DNA of 64,000 nucleotides from Hymenobacter sp. BRD67 (GCF_013256425.1 NZ_CP053904.1:186001-250000), one strand, 5' to 3'. Positions 29,714 to 38,678 are shown, numbered from the stretch's first letter. A program made the numbers and translations. The notes: generated by a model not told the origin, from the letters alone.

Positions 29714-30555
29714 ATGGACCACGAGCAGCTCTTTACCGATACCAGCCTGGCGTGTGCGCAGCTTATTACGCGGCGCTACAGCACGTCGTTTTCGCTTGGC
29801 ATTCGCACGCTGGATAAGGGCTGCACCGCGCCATCTACGCCATATATGGGTTTGTGCGCTGGGCCGATGAAATCGTGGATACCTTTCACAGCCGCGATAA
29901 GGCCGCTCTGTTGGCGCAGTTTGAGCGCAACACGTACGCGGCTATCACCGAAGGCTTTAGCCTGAACCCGGTGCTGCACGCCTTTCAGTGGGTCGTGAAC
30001 GAGTACCAGATTGACCACGAGTTTATCGACGCCTTTCTGCGTAGTATGGAGATGGACCTGGAGGACCGCAGCTACCGGCAGGAATTGTACGAGCAATATA
30101 TCTATGGCTCGGCCGAAGTAGTGGGCCTGATGTGCCTGCGCGTGTTTTGCCAGGGCCAGCCGGTGTTATTCGACCAGCTAAAGGCGCCGGCGCGCCGGCT
30201 GGGTGCGGCATTTCAAAAAGTGAATTTTTTGCGTGATATCCGCGCCGACTACGAAGAGCGGGGCCGCGTCTATTTTCCCGGCCTGCGCTACGAGCAGTTC
30301 GACGATGCCGCCAAGCGCACGGTAGAAGCCGATATCCGGGCCGATTTTGAAGCAGCTTTCGTGGGCATCCAGCAGCTGCCGCGGGCAGCCCGCCTGGGGG
30401 TGTACCTGGCGTACATCTACTACCTAAAGCTTTTTCATAAGCTGCGTAAAGCCCCTGCTAATCAGGTATTGACTGAGCGCGTGCGCCTGCCCGATAACAC
30501 GAAGCTGCTCCTGCTGCTGGGCTCGTGGCTGCGCTACCGCCTGCGGGCAGTGTAA
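29714..30555 (+). CDS. crtB: Phytoene synthase CrtB, frameshifted as given
   Basis: A squalene/phytoene synthase. The first Asp-rich motif is FVRWADEIVDTFHS and the second is NFLRDIRADYEERGRVYFP, both intact. The enzyme condenses two geranylgeranyl diphosphates to phytoene. The first 35 residues (MDHEQLFTDTSLACAQLITR and so on) are in a different frame from the rest, and one added base at 29818-29820 joins them into about 280 residues. It is the second biosynthetic gene of the crtI-crtB unit. Confidence 0.92.
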
Positions 30556-30623
30556 GGTGGCCCGGCACTTTGGGTACCGGCAGCACGTTGGTAGAGGAAG
30601 CCACACCACCCACGCGCGGCCCG

Positions 30624-30631
30624 TAGCTTTG
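30624..30631 (+). promoter_or_regulatory. Candidate -7 box (TAnnTTTG) abutting a start codon
   Basis: TAGCTTTG matches the Bacteroidota -7 consensus and ends 5 bp before the ATG at 30637, which would place the transcript start at or beside the start codon. No -33 element is apparent, so it may be chance. Confidence 0.3.
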
Positions 30632-30636
30632 TCTTT

Positions 30637-31194
30637 ATGAAACGACTGCTTGTTTTTGCCCTGCTGAGCGCCCTGCCAGTGGCTGGTGGCATGGCAGTAG
30701 CCCGCCCTCTTTCCCCTCCTGCGTCCATGTCGCCTTACCAACCCGCCACCCTGCGCCGCCACTACGAACAAGCCGCTGCCGACAAGCAGGCGGGCGAGAA
30801 TTTTTACAACCTGCTGCGTGATTACCAGGGTCAGGATGCGCTGGTCTTGGGGTATAAGGGGGCCGCTGAGGCTATTAAAGCCCGCGACGCCTCCATGCTC
30901 AACAAGCTCACCTATGTGCAGCAGGCGGCTAAGTCGTTTGAGCAGGCCGTGGCCCTTAATCCATCCAATGCCGAAATTCGCTTCCTGCGCTTTTCGGTTG
31001 AGAGCAACCTGCCGCCCTTCCTGGGCATGAGCAAGCATGTGGAGGAAGACAAAACCTTCCTGCTGAATGCGGCCCTGCAACATCCCAACTCGGGCCTCGA
31101 TGCCGAAGCCTTCCAAACGGTGCGCGGCTTTCTGGTGAGCCGCAAGCACGTTTCGGAAGAGGAGGCACAGCGCTTGGCCCAAGTGAAAATGTAG
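30637..31194 (+). CDS. Uncharacterised exported protein in the carotenoid cluster
   Basis: A 185-residue protein with a cleavable signal peptide (MKRLLVFALLSALPVAGGMA). The mature part is helical and has a TPR-like stretch (LTYVQQAAKSFEQAVALNPS, then AEIRFLRFSVESNLPPFLGM) followed by VEEDKTFLLNAALQHPNSG. No enzyme motif is visible. It lies between crtB and ispH, 81 bp after crtB, in the same direction, so it probably belongs to the carotenoid regulon as a periplasmic or membrane-facing factor. Function unknown. Confidence 0.75.
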   Translation: MKRLLVFALLSALPVAGGMAVARPLSPPASMSPYQPATLRRHYEQAAADKQAGENFYNLLRDYQGQDALVLGYKGAAEAIKARDASMLNKLTYVQQAAKSFEQAVALNPSNAEIRFLRFSVESNLPPFLGMSKHVEEDKTFLLNAALQHPNSGLDAEAFQTVRGFLVSRKHVSEEEAQRLAQVKM

Positions 31195-31293
31195 CCGGCA
31201 ACCAGCACTTTTTGCGTCGGGTAACTGAGTATTGGTCAATATTTAGGCTGGTTCTGATAACCTTGTACCGTAGTTGAGAGTTAGCTTCGCGAT

Positions 31294-32148
31294 ATGCAGT
31301 CTGGTTTGCACCTAAGCGTTCGCATCGACCCCAACTCCGGCTTCTGCTTTGGCGTGATTTACGCCATTCAGATGGCCGAGGACATTCTGGCTGAGCAGGG
31401 CTACCTGTACTGCCTCGGCGACATTGTGCACAACGATGAAGAAGTGCAGCGCCTGGAGCACAAAGGGCTGCGCATTATCGGCCACGAGCAGTTTGCCGAT
31501 TTGCGCAACGAGGCGGTGCTCATCCGGGCGCACGGCGAGCCGCCGAGCACCTACCAGCGGGCGATGGAAAATAACCTGACGCTTATCGACGCGAGCTGCC
31601 CGGTGGTGCTCAAGCTGCAAAACCGCATCAAGACCAGCTTCGACCGGCGCGAAAAGATATTCATCTACGGCAAGCACGGCCACGCCGAGGTGCTGGGCCT
31701 GCTGGGCCAGACGGGCGGTGAGGCCGTAGTGTTTGAGAACCTGGAAGAGCTGCTGCATCACGAGCTGCCGCCCACTATTACGCTCTACAGCCAGACGACC
31801 AAAAGTACCGACTCGTTCTATCGTATTAAGAATGAGCTTATTGGGCGTGGGTATAACATCAATGCCAACGATACTATCTGCCGGCAGGTGAGCAACCGCG
31901 ACCAGGATTTGCGGCGCTTCGCGGCCAAGTTCGACCAGATTGTATTCGTGTCGGGCACCAAAAGCTCGAATGGCAAGGTGCTTTACCAGGTGTGTAAAGA
32001 CACCAACCCGCAAACGCATTTTGTGTCGCGCACCGAGGAGCTGTGCCCGAGCTGGTTTGCAGCAGGGCAGTCGGTGGGTATTTGCGGCGCTACCAGCACG
32101 CCCATGTGGCTGATGGAGCAGGTACGCGACGCCCTGGAGCGGTTTTAA
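31294..32148 (+). CDS. ispH: 4-hydroxy-3-methylbut-2-enyl diphosphate reductase IspH
   Basis: A 284-residue [4Fe-4S] enzyme of the last step of the MEP isoprenoid pathway, making IPP and DMAPP. The three cluster cysteines are C18 (SGFCFGV), C102 (DASCPVV) and C196 (DTICRQVS). The family motifs RAHGEPP, YGKHGHAEVLG, SQTTKSTDSF and FVSGTKSSNGK are intact. Placement among crt genes links isoprenoid supply to carotenoid output. Confidence 0.95.
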   Translation: MQSGLHLSVRIDPNSGFCFGVIYAIQMAEDILAEQGYLYCLGDIVHNDEEVQRLEHKGLRIIGHEQFADLRNEAVLIRAHGEPPSTYQRAMENNLTLIDASCPVVLKLQNRIKTSFDRREKIFIYGKHGHAEVLGLLGQTGGEAVVFENLEELLHHELPPTITLYSQTTKSTDSFYRIKNELIGRGYNINANDTICRQVSNRDQDLRRFAAKFDQIVFVSGTKSSNGKVLYQVCKDTNPQTHFVSRTEELCPSWFAAGQSVGICGATSTPMWLMEQVRDALERF

Positions 32149-32274
32149 TCCGAACCGCGGATTTAGCGGATTCGCCGGCTTGAACGGATTTTGTGGAAGG
32201 CCAGTAGTGGTATAGAAGACTTTTTCAACGTTTTTCCGGTTAAGAATACGCTGGTAATAATTTCGGTAAAAAGT

Positions 32275-33033
32275 GTGGTAGCCCAATCGTCACCAAAATC
32301 CGTGCAATCCGACGAAGCCGCCAAATCCGTGGTTCAGTCAGTTCGCCCGACGCCCCTGGCCGGTAAGGGCGTGCTTGCGGCACTGTTGATTATGGCCAGC
32401 TGGGCGGGGCTGCTCACGTTTCTGCTCGGCTTTTACCGGCCCGACTGGCGCTCGCCCGCGCCGTACCTGCTGGTGTTGCTGCAAACTCACTTATACACCG
32501 GGCTTTACATCACGGCGCACGATGCCATGCACGGCGTGGTGAGCCCCCATAAGCGGCTAAATAACACCATCGGTACGGTGTGCGCGCTGCTGTTTGCCTA
32601 CAACTGGTTTCCGCGCCAGCTGCCCAAGCACCACGACCACCACCGCCACGTAGGCACGCCCGCCGACCCCGACTTTCACCCCGAAAACCATCCGGGCTTC
32701 CTGCCCTGGCTGCTGCGCTTCGCCTGGAACTACGTTACGTGGTGGCAGGTGCTGCTGATGGCCGCAACCTATAATGTATTAAAGCTATATTTTCCGCAGG
32801 CCAACGTCATTGCTTACTGGATGATACCGGCCGTGCTGGCTACTCTGCAGCTCTTCTTTTTCGGCACCTACCTGCCGCACCGGGGCGAGCACGCGCCCGA
32901 CAACCGGCATAAGTCGCGCAGCCAGCTGCGGCAGCACGCGTGGGCCTTTGTGAGCTGCTACTTCTTTGGCTACCACTACGAGCACCACGACCAGCCCTAC
33001 CTGCCGTGGTGGCGGCTGTGGCAGGCCAAGTAG
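32275..33033 (+). CDS. crtW: CrtW-type beta-carotene ketolase
   Basis: A membrane-bound diiron fatty-acid-desaturase family protein with the CrtW histidine signatures HDAMHG, KHHDHHRH, FGTYLPHR and YHYEHHDQPYLPWWRLW. Hydrophobic segments (LLIMASWAGLLTFLLGFY, then YLLVLLQTHLYTGLYI) precede the boxes. CrtW introduces 4-keto groups into beta-rings. The start is uncertain: the frame is open from TTG 32191 with no early ATG, and GTG 32275 gives 252 residues, the usual length. With CrtZ in the same cluster, keto-hydroxy carotenoids are expected. Confidence 0.88.
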   Translation: MVAQSSPKSVQSDEAAKSVVQSVRPTPLAGKGVLAALLIMASWAGLLTFLLGFYRPDWRSPAPYLLVLLQTHLYTGLYITAHDAMHGVVSPHKRLNNTIGTVCALLFAYNWFPRQLPKHHDHHRHVGTPADPDFHPENHPGFLPWLLRFAWNYVTWWQVLLMAATYNVLKLYFPQANVIAYWMIPAVLATLQLFFFGTYLPHRGEHAPDNRHKSRSQLRQHAWAFVSCYFFGYHYEHHDQPYLPWWRLWQAK

Positions 33034-33047
33034 CGGCCTGCCGCTCG

Positions 33048-34031
33048 CTACCGGGCCGCCGGCGCCCAGCGGGTCTGCCGCCAGGCGGCACGCTCCTCTT
33101 CCGTCAGAAAAGACCAGGCTACGAAGCGGCTTTTCTTCTGGCCCTGGGCCATTTCGATGGTTTTCACGTGCACAGCCTGCGCCTGCTGGAGGAAATAATA
33201 GGCGCTGCGCAGGGCAACTTTTTGGGAAACCAGCGCCGTGTACCAGTAGCTGGCTTTGGGCAGCTGCCTGCTCTCAGCAATAAGCTGCCGCAGAAAAGTC
33301 TCCTCGCCGCCGGGATACCACAGTTCGTTGTGCTGGCCCCCGAAGTTGCGCGCCGGGGCCACGCTCCGGCCGCCGTTGCGCCCCAGGTTGGTGGTTTTGC
33401 GCTGGGTGGCGGCCGCGGCTTCGGCCGCCGAAGCGTGGAAAGGCGGGTTGCAGAGAGTGGCGTCGAACACTTCGCCGGGCTTGACGATGCCCGCCAGCAT
33501 GTGCTGCGGGTCTGATTGCAGGCGGCAGTCGATGGAGCCGGCCAGGCCGGAGTTGGCGGCTACCAGCTGCCGGGCGGCGCGCAGCGCCACGGCGTCGGTT
33601 TCGGCTCCTACAAAGCGCCAGCCGTACTCGTGGTGGCCCAGAATGGGGTAGATGCAGTTGGCGCCTACGCCAATGTCAAGCACCCGCACGCTGCGGCCCT
33701 GCGGCACCACGCCGCTGTTGTCTTCGGCCAGCAAATCAGCCAGGTAATGAATATAGTCGGCCCGGCCCGGAATGGGCGGGCACAGGTAGCCGGCGGGAAT
33801 GTCCCAGTTTTCGATGCCGTAGAAATGCCGCAGCAGCGCCTGGTTTAGCGCCTTTACCGCAGCGGGGTCAGCAAAGTCGATGGAGGAATCACCAAACTCA
33901 TTGACCCGCACAAAGGCCGCGAGCGCCGGACTGCTGCGCACAAGCTGGGCAAAATCGTAGCGCCCCCGGTGCCGGTTGCGCGGGTGCAGCTGGTCTTTAT
34001 CGGCCGGGCGGGGAAGGGGTGACTGTTTCAT
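33048..34031 (-). CDS. rlmF: 23S rRNA (adenine(1618)-N(6))-methyltransferase RlmF
   Basis: A 327-residue SAM-dependent methyltransferase. It opens with LHPRNRHRGRYDFAQLV and continues with IPAGYLCPPIPGRADYIHYL, the SAM loop VLDIGVGANCIYPILG and the amino-methyltransferase motif CNPPFH. This pattern is specific to RlmF, which modifies A1618 of 23S rRNA. It converges on crtW with 14 bp between stops. Confidence 0.93.
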   Translation of the reverse strand: MKQSPLPRPADKDQLHPRNRHRGRYDFAQLVRSSPALAAFVRVNEFGDSSIDFADPAAVKALNQALLRHFYGIENWDIPAGYLCPPIPGRADYIHYLADLLAEDNSGVVPQGRSVRVLDIGVGANCIYPILGHHEYGWRFVGAETDAVALRAARQLVAANSGLAGSIDCRLQSDPQHMLAGIVKPGEVFDATLCNPPFHASAAEAAAATQRKTTNLGRNGGRSVAPARNFGGQHNELWYPGGEETFLRQLIAESRQLPKASYWYTALVSQKVALRSAYYFLQQAQAVHVKTIEMAQGQKKSRFVAWSFLTEEERAAWRQTRWAPAAR

Positions 34032-34040
34032 GGGACAAAA

Positions 34041-34080
34041 TAAAAGTAAAGCAGGCCACCGGGCGAGGCAGCCTGCTTTA
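34041..34080 (-). terminator. Terminator after the HMA-domain gene
   Basis: On the minus strand, aaagcaggc pairs with gcctgcttt around a 12-nt loop and is followed by the T-rich tacttttattttg. It lies between the HMA gene and rlmF. Confidence 0.7.
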
Positions 34081-34153
34081 AAGCAGCAAAGAAGTAATCG
34101 CTCACAACGGGAAAGAAGTGCGGAATCCGCTTAAACCATTGCCAATCAGCAGC

Positions 34154-34525
34154 CTAGTGGGTGCTGGCCGGTTTCTTGCAGCACTCGGGCAGGCGGTCGT
34201 AGGCGCGGGCGTCGGCGGTGGCCTGGTCGGCGTCGTAGCCGGTTTTCAGCACGGCGGCGCGGATGGCATCGGGCGTGGTTTTGGCGGGGTTGTAAGTGAC
34301 GGTCAGGACTTTGCTGGGTATATCGAGGTTGGCCGCCTGAATGCCTTTCTCATAGGCCATGCTTTTCTCGATGCGGGCCTTGCACATATCGCAAATAGCC
34401 GATGTTTTAAACTGCACCGTCTCGGTGCCTTTTGAAGCGGTAGCAGTGGCTGCCTGAGTAGTTTGGGCCTGGGCGGCCCCGGCAAAGCTCAGCAGCGCGA
34501 GCAAGGAAAATGCAAAAGATTTCAT
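34154..34525 (-). CDS. Exported heavy-metal-associated (HMA) domain protein
   Basis: A 123-residue protein with a signal peptide (MKSFAFSLLALLSFAGAAQA) and one HMA fold: VQFKTSAICDMCKARIEKSM (metal-binding Cys-x-x-Cys), LDIPSKVLTVTYNPAKTTPD and a C-terminal ECCKKPASTH that adds two more thiols. It probably binds Cu or another soft metal in the periplasm. The TonB receptor lies upstream on the same strand, 168 bp away. Confidence 0.85.
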   Translation of the reverse strand: MKSFAFSLLALLSFAGAAQAQTTQAATATASKGTETVQFKTSAICDMCKARIEKSMAYEKGIQAANLDIPSKVLTVTYNPAKTTPDAIRAAVLKTGYDADQATADARAYDRLPECCKKPASTH

Positions 34526-34571
34526 AAGATTGAGAGTTGAGCTATAAGTTGGTAGTTGCTGAATACTAGGT

Positions 34572-34680
34572 ACAAAACGTCTGTCTTTGCATCCTACGAA
34601 GCAATCGCACCGGAACGGAATTGTTCGGGCTTCCTTCTGGGGCGATTGCCGCGCTGCGCTCGCAAGAACAGACGTTTTAT
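34572..34680. repeat. Intergenic palindromic element
   Basis: Outer arms aaaacgtctgt (34574-34584) and acagacgtttt (34668-34678) are perfect inverted repeats. Inside them gcaatcgc (near 34601) faces gcgattgc (34642-34649), so the 109-bp piece can fold almost entirely. It lies between the TonB receptor and HMA genes and could be a mobile palindromic repeat. Confidence 0.6.
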
Positions 34681-34693
34681 AAGCGATAAAAAT

Positions 34694-37021
34694 TTACTCA
34701 ATGCGGTAGCGCAGCCCGGCGTAGGTGAGCCGGCCGTACACCGGCCCCCACACCATGGCCGCATCGAAGCCATCGCTGAAGGGCGTGGCGGCATTCTGAA
34801 TGGGGTTGGGCTGGCGGAAATTGGTGAGGTTTTCGACGCCCGCGTACACCTCAATGCGCTTGAAGGCGCGGGTAAGCTGGGCGTTGAGCAGGGCGTAGCG
34901 CGGGGCATACTCGAGGCCGGTGATGCCGGTGCCGTGCTGGTGGCCGGTGTTGCTGCCATCGGCGGGCAGGTGGGCCAGCGGGCGCTCGCCGTACCACTGC
35001 ACGGTGAGGTCGGCGCGCCACTTATCGAAAGCCGAGGCGTAGCCCAGGTTCAGAAATGCCCGGTTCTGGGGCGTGAGAGGCTTGGGCAGCAGCTGCCCGG
35101 CGTAGGTGCTGCGCACGTCGAGCCATTTGTAGGCAGCCTTCACTTGCAGCCCTTTCAGCGGCTCGGCCTGCACTTCAGCCTGCGCGCTGCGGGCGAAAGA
35201 GCGGGCGCCCGGCGTGAGGTTGTCCAGCAGAATAAACTGCGGCGAGGTGTACATATCCGCCACCAGCTGGTTCTGAAAGATGGTATCGTAGTAGTCGGCC
35301 ACGAACGTAGCCTGCCGCCCCAGCACCTGGAAATACTGCGTAAGCGACCCACCCAGGTTCCAGGCCGTTTCGGGCCGGTAGCCGGAGCTGGGAAGCAGGT
35401 AAAACTGGCGGGCGCTGGCCAGCATGGCGGCATTGTCGGCAACCGGGTTAGGCACCCGGAAGCCCCGGCCCGCCGACACGCGCAGGGAAGTAGCCGGGCG
35501 CACATCGTATTTGAGGTTGAAGCGCGGCGTTACCTGCCAGCCAAAAAGGTTGTGGTAATCGGTGCGCAATCCCAGCACGGCGGTCAGGTTGTGGGTATTG
35601 TTATACGTGTACTCGGCAAATGCGCCGGGTACGCGCTCGGTGCGCTGCAGGGTTTGGGCAGCAGCTATCAGCACGGGAATGTCGCCGTTGCGCAGCAGCT
35701 CGTGGTAGTCGTCGTACAAAAAGCTCAGGCCCGTGCGGTAGGTGTGCATGGTATTGCCCAGCACGCTCTGAAAAAGCAGCGTAGCCTGCCCGGTAGTCTG
35801 GTGGCCGCTGTATTGGCGGGGGCCGCTGTACTGCCGGAAAGAGTAGGTTGACGTAAAATCATGACTCGTGCCATTCACCAGCAGGCCCAGGCTCTGGAAA
35901 GGCCGGCCCGGCCAGGTGTAGGACGTGCGGGCCTGGGCCGTGTAGCGGTCGGTACGTTGGGTAGTGCCGTAGTACTGGCGGAAGGCGAGCGAGTCGCTGG
36001 CGCCTTCCCGAAAGCCAAGCTGCCCGCCCTGGCGGGTTTCGCGCAGGGCCCCTGCGCCCAGCTCGGCCACCAGGCCGGTGCCCGACTTATACTTCACCTT
36101 GTCGTAGCCGTTGAACTGGGTAGCCAGCGGCAGGTCTAGAAAGCCATCGCCGTTGCGGTCTACGCGGTTGCCCAGGTGGTCGGTGTGCAGCAGCAGCACG
36201 TTGCTCCACTTCTTGTTGAGGCGCTGCGAGGCCACGGCATTCAGGTCAAATTTGCCGAGGTCGTTCACGTAGGTATTCAGTAGCAGCTGGTCGGTGAGGT
36301 CGGGCTCCTTGAGCTGAATATTCACCTGGCCCGATATTCCCTCGTAGCCATTCACCACCGAGCCGGTGCCCTTAATAATGTCGATGCTGCCAATCCAGGG
36401 CCCCGCCAGGTAGCCCAGCCGGTAAGGGGCCGACAGCCCGCGCAGGGCCGGCTGGTTGTCGATGGTCAGCAGCGAGTACCCTCCGTCGAGGCCCAGCAGC
36501 TGAATTTGCTTGGCGCCGCTCACGGCGTCGGCGGTGCTCACTTCTACGGCGGCGTTGGTTTCGAAGCTCTCGGCCAGGTTGCAGCACGCCGATTTGGTAA
36601 GGTCGCGGGCACTGATGCTTTGCATACTGCTCACCGACCGGGCCGAATAAGCTACGGCATGTCCGGTGATGGCCACTTCGCCGAGGGCCGCGCCGCCGCG
36701 CAAGCTCACGCGCAGGTAAGGCGCCGCGCTGGTAGTGGGCACGGCCACGGTGTCGGTAGCGTAGCCCACCGCGCCTACGATAACCCGGTGGCTGGCCAGA
36801 GCCGGAAAGGGCAGCACGAAAGTGCCCGCGTCGTTGGTAGTAGTGGTAGGGCCGGTGGCGCCCGCCGGCAGCAGCCAGCGCACCACTGCGCCGGGCACCG
36901 GGCCGCGGCCCTCGCGAACTTCGCCGCGCACGGCCGCCCCGCTCTGGGCGTGGGCCAGCAGCGGCAGAATTCCTGGAATTCCTAGTAATAAGCGCGGGTA
37001 TCTCCCGCTGATAAAGCCCAT
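34694..37021 (-). CDS. TonB-dependent receptor, probably for metal
   Basis: A 775-residue outer-membrane receptor. After a signal peptide it has a CarboxypepD_reg-like domain (VRGEVREGRGPVPGAVVRWL), then a plug (EVAITGHAVAYSARSVSSMQ ... LLTIDNQPALRGL ... DIIKGTGSVVNGYEGISGQV) and a 22-strand-type barrel ending YGRLTYAGLRYRIE. The plug sequence and the neighbours (HMA protein and Cys-rich protein) match the metal-linked TonB receptors of Bacteroidota, so copper or another transition metal is the likely cargo. This is inferred from context. Confidence 0.88.
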   Translation of the reverse strand: MGFISGRYPRLLLGIPGILPLLAHAQSGAAVRGEVREGRGPVPGAVVRWLLPAGATGPTTTTNDAGTFVLPFPALASHRVIVGAVGYATDTVAVPTTSAAPYLRVSLRGGAALGEVAITGHAVAYSARSVSSMQSISARDLTKSACCNLAESFETNAAVEVSTADAVSGAKQIQLLGLDGGYSLLTIDNQPALRGLSAPYRLGYLAGPWIGSIDIIKGTGSVVNGYEGISGQVNIQLKEPDLTDQLLLNTYVNDLGKFDLNAVASQRLNKKWSNVLLLHTDHLGNRVDRNGDGFLDLPLATQFNGYDKVKYKSGTGLVAELGAGALRETRQGGQLGFREGASDSLAFRQYYGTTQRTDRYTAQARTSYTWPGRPFQSLGLLVNGTSHDFTSTYSFRQYSGPRQYSGHQTTGQATLLFQSVLGNTMHTYRTGLSFLYDDYHELLRNGDIPVLIAAAQTLQRTERVPGAFAEYTYNNTHNLTAVLGLRTDYHNLFGWQVTPRFNLKYDVRPATSLRVSAGRGFRVPNPVADNAAMLASARQFYLLPSSGYRPETAWNLGGSLTQYFQVLGRQATFVADYYDTIFQNQLVADMYTSPQFILLDNLTPGARSFARSAQAEVQAEPLKGLQVKAAYKWLDVRSTYAGQLLPKPLTPQNRAFLNLGYASAFDKWRADLTVQWYGERPLAHLPADGSNTGHQHGTGITGLEYAPRYALLNAQLTRAFKRIEVYAGVENLTNFRQPNPIQNAATPFSDGFDAAMVWGPVYGRLTYAGLRYRIE

Positions 37022-37097
37022 TTTGTCTGAAAGTTAAGCATTTCTGAAAACATACGGTCTGGCCGGGCAGGCCGGACTTGCGAATTTTCAGAGAAGC

Positions 37098-37571
37098 CTA
37101 AACCACCAGCTTACAACCCAGGGTGAGCAGTGTGCGCCCCGCCCGGGGAACGCCGGGCGGCGAAGCGTTGGCCGCCGTGCCCGCGGCAACGGCCAGGGCC
37201 AATGGCGCTGGTGTGGGCCGCGCCGACCAGACCGGCGCGGGCAGCACGGCCGGCGGGAGTAGTGGGGGTGGCTCGGGTAGCCACTTGCCCGGCCCGGCAT
37301 CGGCGCTTTGGGCGCTGAGCTTGTGGTGCAGGTGGCTGACATCGCAACACCCTTGGGCGCGACGCTTTTGGCAGGGGCGCCCAGGTTTACTGGTGAGCGC
37401 CTCTGCTTCGTGGCTAGCCTGGCCAGGCAGGCTGAGCGCCACCGTACTACGCCCGCTGATGCGGCAGCGGTGCCGCTCGGCCGTGAGGCCCACCGATGTA
37501 GCCAGCACCAACAGCGCCAGGAAGGCGCTTAGCAGGCGATGGCAATAGGGGAGGGGGGCGGCATAGCACAA
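37098..37571 (-). CDS. Small Cys-rich exported protein (HYC_CC_PP-like)
   Basis: A 157-residue protein with an N-terminal hydrophobic stretch (LLSAFLALLVLATSVGLTA), then ERHRCRISGRSTVALSLPG, a GCCDVSHLHH thiol/His motif and a Pro-rich segment (LPEPPPLLPPAVLPAP). This layout recalls the HYC_CC_PP family found next to HMA and TonB genes in Bacteroidota, with HRC in place of HYC. The start is the TTG at 37571. Probably metal-related. High G+C makes the assignment less secure. Confidence 0.55.
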   Translation of the reverse strand: MCYAAPLPYCHRLLSAFLALLVLATSVGLTAERHRCRISGRSTVALSLPGQASHEAEALTSKPGRPCQKRRAQGCCDVSHLHHKLSAQSADAGPGKWLPEPPPLLPPAVLPAPVWSARPTPAPLALAVAAGTAANASPPGVPRAGRTLLTLGCKLVV

Positions 37572-37642
37572 AGGTACGGCCCGCTAGTGTGCTCCCGGCG
37601 TGCAAAGCAACGGGCCGCAGAGTACATGATTTGGGGTTGGCG

Positions 37643-38605
37643 CTAATGAGGCCAGGCGGCTCGCACTTGCTCGTAGGCTATGCGCTGAAGCTTCACGGCT
37701 ACCTCGGGCGCAATGCCTAAGTCGGCCGCTGCTTTCTCATGGGCACCTAGCTGGCGGGGGTCATAATGGGCTAGCCGGTCCAGGAGCACACAGGCGTTGA
37801 GGTAGGCGCCGTAGATGCTGGGATGGTAGTGGTCAGGGCCCCAGAGGTCTACTTTGCCTGCTTCGGGGGCGTAAGGATTGGGCATGGCCACGCCCTGCTG
37901 AATAGCCCATAGCCAGGCATCGCCAGCCGGCGCTACGCCAGCAAAATGCTTATCCTGCGCTGCTTCCCGGTAATAGGCGCGGTGCAGGTCGGTGGTCATC
38001 GAATCGAGCGGCAGGCCCGAGTAGTTTTTGCCGGCCGGGTAGGTGAGGTCGGCTCGCGCCCAGGTTTCGTAGAGGTATACCTGAGCTTTGGAGTTGGTCG
38101 CGTGTACAGCCTCTTCGAGCCGGGTAGCATAGTCAAAAAAGCGCGCTGGCTGGCCGCCGTGGCGCGTTGGTACCGGGCCGGTACTGTAGTCGTGCAGCAC
38201 CACCTGGTCCCAGGGGCGCTGTTGCACTACGGCCAGGGCGCTATCATAGTGAAACTTTAATGTTTGCCCGCTGATGGCCTCCATATGCACCTCGTAGTTC
38301 AACCCGGCCTCGGCGGTCAGCTTCTTGAAAATACCGGGAATGCCGCCCCAGGCGGCGCGGTTGTGCAGGGTGCTGCGGGCCCGCCCGGCCGCGCCGCCGG
38401 GTTTAAAGTTTTCGTCCGTAATACCCGCCGCGTTATAGCTGAGTACCGGCTCAAACGCCCCGTGAAAAAAGCTGTTGCCGACGAACAGAATAACGGTGGG
38501 CTTGCGGGGCGGGGCAGCCGGATGCGCAAGCGCAGCTTGCGACCAGCCGGCACTCACGGCGGCTAGCGCAGCTGCCATACGCAGGGGGCGAGTGAAAATA
38601 GGCAT
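37643..38605 (-). CDS. Secreted SGNH-like hydrolase
   Basis: From the ATG at 38605 the protein has a signal peptide (MPIFTRPLRMAAALAAVSAG) and an SGNH-type fold: PTVILFVGNSFFHGAF (block I, nucleophile Ser in GNS), WDQVVLHDYS, and DHYHPSIYGAYLNACV near the end (Asp-x-x-His catalytic pair). About 320 residues. SGNH enzymes in glycan loci usually remove acetyl or other esters. It is the last gene of the minus-strand glycan region, after an esterase and a GH5. Confidence 0.72.
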   Translation of the reverse strand: MPIFTRPLRMAAALAAVSAGWSQAALAHPAAPPRKPTVILFVGNSFFHGAFEPVLSYNAAGITDENFKPGGAAGRARSTLHNRAAWGGIPGIFKKLTAEAGLNYEVHMEAISGQTLKFHYDSALAVVQQRPWDQVVLHDYSTGPVPTRHGGQPARFFDYATRLEEAVHATNSKAQVYLYETWARADLTYPAGKNYSGLPLDSMTTDLHRAYYREAAQDKHFAGVAPAGDAWLWAIQQGVAMPNPYAPEAGKVDLWGPDHYHPSIYGAYLNACVLLDRLAHYDPRQLGAHEKAAADLGIAPEVAVKLQRIAYEQVRAAWPH

Positions 38606-38678
38606 TAAATATATGAAAAAATTAATATTTTTGGAAAATATCGACTGCTGCCTGCTTTTTGCTGAGTACAGGAGAAAG

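Noticed and set aside
29818..29820. crtB as a pseudogene causing a colourless strain
   Set aside because: The single missing base is in the same class as the many other run-length losses, and both Asp-rich motifs are intact.
34556..35851. A 431-residue plus-strand frame over the TonB receptor
   Set aside because: The antisense frame has no family features, and the receptor on the other strand is complete.
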